Assembly (NCBI GenBank): GCA_021162285.1
Contig: JAGGYZ010000133.1
Location: 1 to 5,023 of the forward strand
Source of the DNA: Candidatus Fermentibacteraceae bacterium
GTDB taxonomy: Bacteria > Fermentibacterota > Fermentibacteria > Fermentibacterales > JCC-6
Direction: 5' to 3'
DNA: 5,023 bases
Numbering within the stretch: the first letter of the stretch is position 1; every line of letters begins with the position of its first letter. The notes below the pieces were generated by a model. That model saw nothing but the letters and a program-made list of their open reading frames with translations, was not told the origin of the DNA and searched no databases. The position numbers were made by a program, and so were the translations under genes. Of the stretch, positions 1 to 5,023 are shown in pieces.

Positions 1-1142
1 ACACCAAGCAGATACATGGCGGCAAAAGTGGAGATAAAAGAAAGGGGCATGGATATGCTCACAATACCGGCGTTAACAACCGAACCCAGAAAAAACATAA
101 GAACTGCCGCTGCAAGAAGAATTGCCTGTACCCCGGTTAAAAGCAGACTTCTGGTGGAGTCCAGCACAAAATCCTTCTGAGAATACACCACTTCCATGTT
201 CAGTGTTCCGGAGTAGTTCAGAGCGGTCCGGGCGATCTGCGTCTCAAGAAGACTGCATGTGTTTACCGTGTTGGCGTCTCCACTCTTGCGAAAAATCAGA
301 AGAACAGAATTTTCACCATCTATTCTGCTGGTGCTGCTCTGGTCTCTGCTGCCGTCGGTAATCTCAGCCACATCCCTGAGGTGAACGGGGATTCCGCCGT
401 GACTGCCTACAACAACTTCACCGAGCTGCTCGAGGGTTGTGAACCCGGACTTTACACTTATGAAAATCTCTGTACCGTGCGAGTCTATGTCTCCGCCGGG
501 CTGATTCCCCTGAACCGACTTCAATGCACCGAACACCTGAACCATTGATATGTTTCTCTCTCCCAGTAGAATGGGATTGACAGAAATGTTGATCTGACGA
601 ACCTCTCCACCTGAAATTGTGCTGGAGGCTACTCCGGATACCCTTCTGAGAACAGGTTCTATCTCATCTGTAACAACCTGGCGAAGCTCACCGCTGTTCA
701 GGTTATCACTGCTGATCCCAAGAATAACCAGCGGCTTCATGCTGGATTCCATAGCTCTTATCACAGGGTCAGTAGCCAGCTCGGGAAGGTCGTCCTTTAT
801 CAGATCCACAGCTTCTTTGATATCACTCTCCACAACGCTGATGTCCGCAGAGGAAGAAACAATCACAGTAATACCGCTTGTTGAATTACCGGAGGAGGAC
901 TCAACAGAAGTTACACCTTCTACGCCGGAAACCGCGTCTTCAATCACCCTGGTAACAAGGTTCTCTACCTCCGACGGCGCTCCCCCTGGAAGTATGGTAA
1001 CAATGAGAATCTGCCCCACATCAACCTTGGGAAAATAGTCAAGACCGAGCTGAGTCAGTGCAAATATTCCAGCCCCGCCCATAAGGATAAACACCATCAG
1101 AAAGGAGATTCTTCTTCTGACCACAAGTTCCGGAAGATTCAT
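1..1142 (-). CDS. RND-family efflux transporter permease, N-terminal part (runs off left edge)
   Basis: This is the inner-membrane, proton-driven pump subunit of a tripartite efflux system. The frame is open for 380 codons from the ATG at 1142 to the window edge, about a third of a usual RND pump (about 1000-1050 residues). Visible in order: a cytoplasmic start MNLPELVVRRR; TM1 at about residues 12-30; the conserved LGLDYFPKVD just after it; the porter-domain motif LPGGAPSEVE (51-60); a long periplasmic porter region with QGNQPGGDID (211-220) and a RKSGDANTV segment (285-293); then TM2 from about 333 and TM3 at the edge. The TM4 Asp residues needed for proton relay are outside the window. The start codon overlaps the adaptor stop codon by one base (TAATG), with an AAGGGTGG ribosome-binding-like stretch inside the adaptor gene. 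The N-terminal pattern resembles the hydrophobe/amphiphile (AcrB-like) group more than heavy-metal pumps, but substrate cannot be read from it. The family call is firm; the substrate is unknown. Confidence 0.95.
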   Translation of the reverse strand, partial: MNLPELVVRRRISFLMVFILMGGAGIFALTQLGLDYFPKVDVGQILIVTILPGGAPSEVENLVTRVIEDAVSGVEGVTSVESSSGNSTSGITVIVSSSADISVVESDIKEAVDLIKDDLPELATDPVIRAMESSMKPLVILGISSDNLNSGELRQVVTDEIEPVLRRVSGVASSTISGGEVRQINISVNPILLGERNISMVQVFGALKSVQGNQPGGDIDSHGTEIFISVKSGFTTLEQLGEVVVGSHGGIPVHLRDVAEITDGSRDQSSTSRIDGENSVLLIFRKSGDANTVNTCSLLETQIARTALNYSGTLNMEVVYSQKDFVLDSTRSLLLTGVQAILLAAAVLMFFLGSVVNAGIVSISMPLSFISTFAAMYLLG

Positions 1143-2203
1143 TACTGCACCACCCTTACCGGCGACCCGTCGGAAACAAGGGTATGCCCCATGTCTATAA
1201 GGGTGTCTCCCAGAGCAAGACCGGTGACAATTTCGTAATAAACACCATTTCTTATTCCAGTTTCAACCTGCCTGATAGTGGCCTGCCCATCCTTTACCAG
1301 AGCAACTTCCATTTTACTGCCTTCAACAAACGTCATCATTCCCGCCGGTACAACAACTGCGTTTTCCCTAGTTTCAAGCATTACCACTGACGTTCCCGTA
1401 AGACCTGGAACAAGATTTCCTGAAGAATCCGGGAACTGCGCTGTCATGGCCACCATGCCGGACAGAGGGTCGGCCATCTCAGACACAGACACAATTGAAC
1501 CAGGAAAGAACAATCCCGGAAAATGGTCTGTTGTGAAAACAACAGGCAGACCAACTCTGAGTTTGTGTATATGACGCGGTGCTGCAAGCAGTTCAGCCTG
1601 AATGGCTCCTGATCCTGAAACAGTCAGAAGAGGACCGGATGCCACATTGCCGTCTGAGGCATAAACCCTTCCCACAACACCGTCAAAAGGTGCAGTTACG
1701 TAACCGCTTCTTGCAGAGTTCGCAGACTGTGTGTAACCGGCAGAGGCACGGCGGAAAGAGGCTTCAGCAACCACAGCCTCAGTTTCGATTCTCTGAAACT
1801 CACCGGCACTTATAGCCCCGTTCTCTGCAAGCTGCTCTGCGCTGCGCAGGTTTTCCTCTGCGTACTCTTTTGAGGCTCTGGAAACAGAGAGAACGGCGGC
1901 TGCATCTGAAACCATTGCCCTGTAGCCATCATCACTGCGGAGAGACACAAGCCGTTCACCGGACTTCACCGAATCGCCAGGAGAGACAAACACCTCTTCG
2001 ATGATTCCAGGAAATGAGAGGGAAACCACAGCTTCTGCGCTAGATTCAAGTCTGCAGTGGATGTTAACAGTCTCCGAGATGGCAGATGACTTCAGCACAT
2101 AAACTGTAACCGGCATCTCGCTGTTTTCAACAGCACTTTCTTCTGTACAGCCGCTGAATATGACAGCTGTGAAGATCAAAGATTTCAGTATTAGTTCTTT
2201 CAT
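1142..2203 (-). CDS. RND efflux periplasmic adaptor (HlyD/AcrA-type membrane fusion protein), probable lipoprotein
   Basis: This 353-residue protein is the adaptor that links an RND pump to an outer-membrane channel. The N-terminus is a short signal peptide (residues 1-18, hydrophobic about 4-16) ending in FSGC, so Cys19 is probably lipidated and anchors the protein to the periplasmic face of a membrane. Phe at the -3 position of the lipobox is less usual than Leu. The first half of the lipoyl domain is at about 60-93, with FPGIIEEVFVSPGDSVKSGE typical of the family. An alpha-helical hairpin follows at about 95-160. The second lipoyl half has VTAPFDGVVGRVYASDGNV (169-187), and beta-barrel and membrane-proximal domains follow to the C-terminus (VPAGMM at 285-290). 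Length is normal for the family. Its ATG overlaps the repressor stop codon (ATGA), and its stop overlaps the pump start. A GGGGA stretch lies about ten bases upstream of the start. The complete domain order and the pump gene next door make the call secure. Confidence 0.95.
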   Translation of the reverse strand: MKELILKSLIFTAVIFSGCTEESAVENSEMPVTVYVLKSSAISETVNIHCRLESSAEAVVSLSFPGIIEEVFVSPGDSVKSGERLVSLRSDDGYRAMVSDAAAVLSVSRASKEYAEENLRSAEQLAENGAISAGEFQRIETEAVVAEASFRRASAGYTQSANSARSGYVTAPFDGVVGRVYASDGNVASGPLLTVSGSGAIQAELLAAPRHIHKLRVGLPVVFTTDHFPGLFFPGSIVSVSEMADPLSGMVAMTAQFPDSSGNLVPGLTGTSVVMLETRENAVVVPAGMMTFVEGSKMEVALVKDGQATIRQVETGIRNGVYYEIVTGLALGDTLIDMGHTLVSDGSPVRVVQ

Positions 2204-2811
2204 TCAGTGGAATCCCCATTTTCTCTGATAGTGAAAAATGCTTTCATCACAGCAGAAACCACCCGTTCTACCTTCTTTCTTGTTTCCGGTACCGAGTAGT
2301 CAAGTTTCATCATCGGGTTGTTGTTCCGTCCCCGGAGAACAAGGTATTCAAGCCCGCAAAGAACAACTACAGAGAGGGTAACAACATCTTCATCCAGAAC
2401 AATCCCCCTCTCGGCCAGAGCTGTCAGTTCACGCTTCTCCATCTCCCGCCCGAACATAATTGTAAGCGGATTCTGCTCTGTAAGCTCCCAGCATACAAGC
2501 TCCTGGGCAAGCGGACTGCTTTGAAACACTCTTATGTGCTCCAGAATCATTCTGGTAGCTATTTCGTGCAGGGGAGTTCCCTCTGGAATACCATCAAACA
2601 CATCGGCCATTCTGGGAAAGAAGTCTTTGTTGTCGGCAAATGTCTGCAGCAGTCCCTCCATAGAGCCGAAATACCTGTATATGAGAACCTTGTCTACCCC
2701 GGCTTCCCTGGCTACAGCATTGACACCGACACCCGTAAATCCTTTGCTGGTTATCAGCCTCTCCAGACCGGCAAGTATTTTCTGTTTTGTCTTTTCGGAA
2801 TCTCTATGCAC
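2200..2811 (-). CDS. TetR/AcrR-family transcriptional repressor, first gene of the efflux operon
   Basis: This 203-residue protein has the standard TetR plan and length. The N-terminal DNA-binding domain includes TKQKILAGLERLI (8-20), then the helix-turn-helix at about 28-48 with VNAVAREAGVDKVLIYRYFG (30-49), close to the family consensus in which the YRYFG stretch ends the recognition helix. The rest is an all-helical ligand-binding and dimerisation domain with no conserved catalytic motif, so the inducer cannot be predicted. I use the GTG at 2811 as start: the frame upstream meets a stop (2836-2838) with no ATG between, and GGAG lies nine bases upstream of the GTG. The stop overlaps the adaptor start by four bases, so repressor and pump are made from one message. 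A palindrome on the operon promoter is the likely operator, which points to autorepression and ligand-induced efflux. That regulatory role is inferred from context and family; the family assignment itself is clear. Confidence 0.95.
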   Translation of the reverse strand: MHRDSEKTKQKILAGLERLITSKGFTGVGVNAVAREAGVDKVLIYRYFGSMEGLLQTFADNKDFFPRMADVFDGIPEGTPLHEIATRMILEHIRVFQSSPLAQELVCWELTEQNPLTIMFGREMEKRELTALAERGIVLDEDVVTLSVVVLCGLEYLVLRGRNNNPMMKLDYSVPETRKKVERVVSAVMKAFFTIRENGDSTE

Positions 2812-2835
2812 TGTACAATACTCCAGAGGGTTTTG

Positions 2836-2849
2836 TCACCGGTCGGTGA
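2836..2849. promoter_or_regulatory. Candidate operator: perfect 6-2-6 palindrome, likely bound by the adjacent TetR repressor
   Basis: TCACCG-GT-CGGTGA is a perfect inverted repeat with six-base arms and a two-base centre. It lies 25 bases upstream of the repressor GTG and overlaps the last two bases of the -10 hexamer and the predicted start point of the operon promoter, where a bound dimer would block RNA polymerase. TetR-family operators are typically short palindromes at exactly such sites next to the regulator gene. Flanking TTTGT (2831-2836 region) and ACAAA (2853-2857) add looser, off-centre symmetry. That the neighbouring regulator binds here is inference. Confidence 0.7.
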
Positions 2850-2876
2850 TATACAAAGAACATTTCGATCTGTCAA
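2848..2876 (-). promoter_or_regulatory. Sigma-70-type promoter of the tetR-adaptor-pump operon
   Basis: On the minus strand a perfect -35 hexamer TTGACA (2876-2871) is followed by a 17-base spacer and the -10 hexamer TATATC (2853-2848; four of six consensus bases). This is the optimal spacing. Transcription would start near 2841, about 30 bases before the repressor GTG, inside the palindromic operator. No other comparably good promoter is visible for this operon, and the three genes have no gaps between them for internal promoters. Confidence 0.75.
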
Positions 2877-2909
2877 ATCTGTTTGTTGCGTTTGTAAAAC
2901 CGGGGAACA

Positions 2910-5023
2910 ATGATAAGGGGTACCCTGCTGTATCGGTATTTATCTGACGAAACAACTGAAAGACGGTCTGCCATGAGTGAAGAACTGGGAAAACTTCTAA
3001 AAAACGCTTTTCTCAACAGGAAAACCGGAGGCACTGCTGCCGACACACCCAGCAACACCGAACTTCTGCCTGGAGAAAGACGGGATGTTGCCGTACTGTT
3101 TCTTGACCTTTCCGGATTCACTGCGTTTTCAGAAACTCTTGACCATGAAACCGTGCATGAAATTACCAGAAGTCTTATGGACGAACTGGTGTTCACCGCC
3201 GAGCAGTACTCCGGTTATGTAGACAAGATAGAGGGTGACAGAATAATGGTTCTGTTCGGTGCTATCCGCTCCAGAGAGAACAACAGCAGAAGTGCTATTC
3301 TGTGCGGTTTCAAAATGCTTCGTGTCGTTGAAGTCGCCAGCTCTATTCTTTCGGAAGCAGGAGTTCATCTCTCTGCCAGAATAGGAATCAACAGCGGACC
3401 GGTTACAGTAGCTCCCGATGCAATAGAACATCTTACCGCAATGGGCAGAACTGTTAACATCGCCTCCAGAATGGAAGAGAATTCCGAAGAAAATTGTATT
3501 CTTGTTACAGACAGCGTTTACAGCGACTGTTCTGAGAGTATCCTGTGGGATAAGCCTGTAAAACTCAGTATCCGAGGTATTGGAGTTCCCCTGATAAGCT
3601 GGAAACCGGTTTCTGTTAACTACGGCAGCAGTCTGATCTCCTGCCATGAATCTGTAAGCACGGTGTTTGTCGCCAGAGAAAAAGAATATGCACAGCTTAA
3701 AGAACTGAGAGCCATTCAGTACGGCAGGTCTTCCGGTGTAAACAGAAGAGGCGGTGCAAAACACCTTATCGCCGAGCTAACAGGAGAGGCAGGCACTGGG
3801 AAAACCAGACTTGTCGCAGAGTTTCTTAAGAACAGCACTGCAGACTGTATCGTTCTTCGCGGTAACTCAATCTCTGATGCGCAGCCTGCCCACTGGCTGT
3901 GGTCGGCTGTGCTGCAGAATCTATTGAACATCCACGAAGACAGCGGCACTGCCTTCGAAGACTTTGTCCGTTCTGTTTCAAGGTTCTGCCCTGTTGAGAA
4001 ACTGGAGGGCGGTCTGCCATTTCTGGGAAGGCTGGTTTCAGCTGTTTCTAACGACAGCAGACTTCAACAGCTGGGCAACAAAGCCATTGCTCTGGAAACA
4101 AAAATGGCTCTGAGAGATCTCATTGAAACTCTTTCTGAGAGCTCTCCGGTTGTTGTTGTTCTTGAGGATCTTCAATGGATGGATTCCACCGACGCAGAAG
4201 CACTGGATTTCATTGTGAAGAACTGTAATTCTGTGAATCCTGTCATCTTTCTGCTTGTAAGGAGGTCCGACCACAGAAATCTCCTTCCGGCAGATATCTG
4301 TACCAGCAGTGCATACTCCGCATGCCGGCATATTGCTCTGGGAGAATTTGAAAAACAGGAAGCACTTCAGTTTACACAAGCTTTTCTTGAGAAACTCACT
4401 GAAACAGGCTCTTATCCTGTTTCCTCAAATGCCATGGACTTTGTACACAGACATTCCAGCGGAAATCCATTCTTCCTGCAGGAACTCCTTCTGCATCTTG
4501 TGGAATCAAACGGACTTTCTGTTTCAGACGATGAGTGGATACTGACCGACAGCTCTGTGGAGCTTTCAACTCCTGAAAGTCTTACTGGACTGCTTCAGTC
4601 GAGGCTGGACCGGCTACCGGAAAAGCTGCGGAAAACACTGCTCAACTGCTCTGTTTTCGGAATGGAATTCAGTTACGATCTTTACAGAAAGGTTGTGAAC
4701 CGACTGGGATTGGAACCTTCCGGCAGAGATGTGTTTGACGACCTCGTGGAAAGACAGTTCCTGGAAAAAAGCATCACAGATTCCGGTGTAACCTATATTT
4801 TTCACCACTCGTTTATTCAAAACACCGCCTACAACAGTATTCTGTCCCACAATCTCAAACTTCTTCACAGAGCTGTTGCCCGATCCATGGAAGAAGTTTT
4901 CGTCGGGGACTCCGAGAGAGTATCGGCAAAGCTGGCGGAACACTGGGAGAGGGCCGGAGAAGAGCCTTCTGCAGTAAAGTGGGCCATCGTTGCCCAGAAA
5001 CACGCATCACAGAACTACCAGTA
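2910..5023 (+). CDS. Class III (IIIb) adenylate cyclase fused to an AAA/STAND-type ATPase module (runs off right edge)
   Basis: A cytoplasmic signalling protein, open for 704 codons to the edge; relatives usually exceed 1000 residues. The cyclase domain spans about residues 58-215. It has both metal-binding Asp residues (Asp66 in FLDLSGFT, Asp110 in KIEGDRIM), the purine-contact Lys106, Thr176 at the second purine-contact position, and the transition-state pair Asn183 and Arg187 (VNIASR). The set is complete, so it should make cAMP from ATP. After a linker, VFVAREKEYAQL (from 252) opens the ATPase module: Walker A GEAGTGKT (292-299), Walker B VVVVLEDLQW (Asp420), and SSGNPFFLQEL around 516-526. 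A winged-helix-like part (SRLDRLPEKLRKTLL) and FHHSFIQNTAYNSIL follow, then the start of TPR-like repeats (AEHWERAGE) cut by the edge. No membrane segment is seen. I chose the ATG at 2910, which has GGGGA just upstream and adds 21 residues; the ATG at 2973 is the alternative, with a weaker ribosome-binding site. Domain calls are firm; the signal sensed is unknown. Confidence 0.93.
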   Translation, partial: MIRGTLLYRYLSDETTERRSAMSEELGKLLKNAFLNRKTGGTAADTPSNTELLPGERRDVAVLFLDLSGFTAFSETLDHETVHEITRSLMDELVFTAEQYSGYVDKIEGDRIMVLFGAIRSRENNSRSAILCGFKMLRVVEVASSILSEAGVHLSARIGINSGPVTVAPDAIEHLTAMGRTVNIASRMEENSEENCILVTDSVYSDCSESILWDKPVKLSIRGIGVPLISWKPVSVNYGSSLISCHESVSTVFVAREKEYAQLKELRAIQYGRSSGVNRRGGAKHLIAELTGEAGTGKTRLVAEFLKNSTADCIVLRGNSISDAQPAHWLWSAVLQNLLNIHEDSGTAFEDFVRSVSRFCPVEKLEGGLPFLGRLVSAVSNDSRLQQLGNKAIALETKMALRDLIETLSESSPVVVVLEDLQWMDSTDAEALDFIVKNCNSVNPVIFLLVRRSDHRNLLPADICTSSAYSACRHIALGEFEKQEALQFTQAFLEKLTETGSYPVSSNAMDFVHRHSSGNPFFLQELLLHLVESNGLSVSDDEWILTDSSVELSTPESLTGLLQSRLDRLPEKLRKTLLNCSVFGMEFSYDLYRKVVNRLGLEPSGRDVFDDLVERQFLEKSITDSGVTYIFHHSFIQNTAYNSILSHNLKLLHRAVARSMEEVFVGDSERVSAKLAEHWERAGEEPSAVKWAIVAQKHASQNYQ

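Larger units (their letters stand above)
2812..2909. other. Divergent intergenic control region (98 bases)
   Basis: This is the only noncoding DNA in the window. It contains the operon promoter, the palindromic operator and, further from the operator, a T/G-rich stretch with short direct repeats: ATCTGT at 2868 and 2877, and GTTTGT at 2881 and 2890, each pair nine bases apart. A weak plus-strand promoter match for the cyclase gene is possible (CTGTCA at 2870-2875, 18-base spacer, TGTAAA at 2894-2899), with its -35 lying on the opposite face of the operon's -35. That match is only four of six bases in each hexamer and may be chance. There is no sign of a riboswitch or terminator. Confidence 0.5.

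Noticed and set aside
619..1038. Plus-strand open frame of 139 codons
   Set aside because: It is antisense to the RND pump gene, whose own frame is open and matches the family throughout; the plus-strand translation is Ser/Thr-rich with no recognisable domain.
1..1142. Suspected frameshift or pseudogene in the pump gene
   Set aside because: I translated every codon on the minus strand from 1142 to 3. There is no stop and family motifs run in order, so the gene is simply cut by the window edge.
2831..2857. Reading the palindrome as a transcription terminator hairpin
   Set aside because: The stem is only six bases, the loop of two is too small for a stable hairpin, and it sits upstream of genes on both strands rather than after one. 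Operator is the better reading.
2521..2947. Two overlapping plus-strand open frames opposite the repressor gene
   Set aside because: Both are antisense to a clear TetR gene and run across its promoter and operator; neither encodes a recognisable domain.
3129..3764. Minus-strand open frame of 211 codons
   Set aside because: It is antisense to the cyclase domain, which has all catalytic residues in frame; the opposite-strand product resembles nothing known.
4614..5003. Minus-strand open frame of 129 codons, and similar frames at 4038-4379 and 3716-4020
   Set aside because: All lie opposite the ATPase module of the plus-strand gene, whose frame and motifs are continuous.

Overview
This window is a gene-dense stretch of bacterial chromosome of moderate GC. 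It holds two divergent transcription units separated by one short control region. On the minus strand, reading from about 2876 down to 1, lies a three-gene operon: a TetR-family repressor, a periplasmic adaptor lipoprotein of the HlyD/AcrA (membrane fusion protein) type, and an RND-superfamily inner-membrane efflux pump that runs off the left edge. On the plus strand, from 2910 to beyond the right edge, is a large signalling protein with an N-terminal class III adenylate cyclase domain followed by an AAA/STAND-type ATPase module and the start of a helical-repeat region.

The organism is a diderm (Gram-negative-type) bacterium, because an RND pump with a lipid-anchored periplasmic adaptor only makes sense with an outer membrane. 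Arginine codons are often AGA/AGG and base composition is intermediate, which is unlike a high-GC proteobacterium or actinomycete. The phylum cannot be fixed from the sequence. Large cyclase-ATPase fusions of this kind are common in environmental, multi-domain-signalling lineages.

The efflux operon is tightly packed. The repressor and adaptor genes overlap by four bases (ATGA) and the adaptor and pump genes by one base (TAATG), which suggests translational coupling. A strong sigma-70-like promoter (TTGACA, 17-bp spacer, TATATC) faces the operon. A perfect 6-2-6 palindrome (TCACCG-GT-CGGTGA) sits on its -10 and predicted start point. The simplest model is an autorepressed drug or metabolite efflux system: the repressor blocks its own operon, and an inducing ligand releases it so that adaptor and pump are made. 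No outer-membrane channel (TolC-like) gene is visible; it may lie beyond the left edge or elsewhere.

The cyclase has every catalytic residue expected of an active class III enzyme and carries Thr rather than Asp at the adenine-contact position, the mark of class IIIb. Its ATPase module has intact Walker A and Walker B motifs. Whether it is functionally linked to the efflux operon is unknown; the only link in the sequence is the shared 98-base intergenic region. I see no mobile elements, RNA genes, CRISPR arrays or clear terminators. The gene families are all known, and I did not find a convincing undescribed system.
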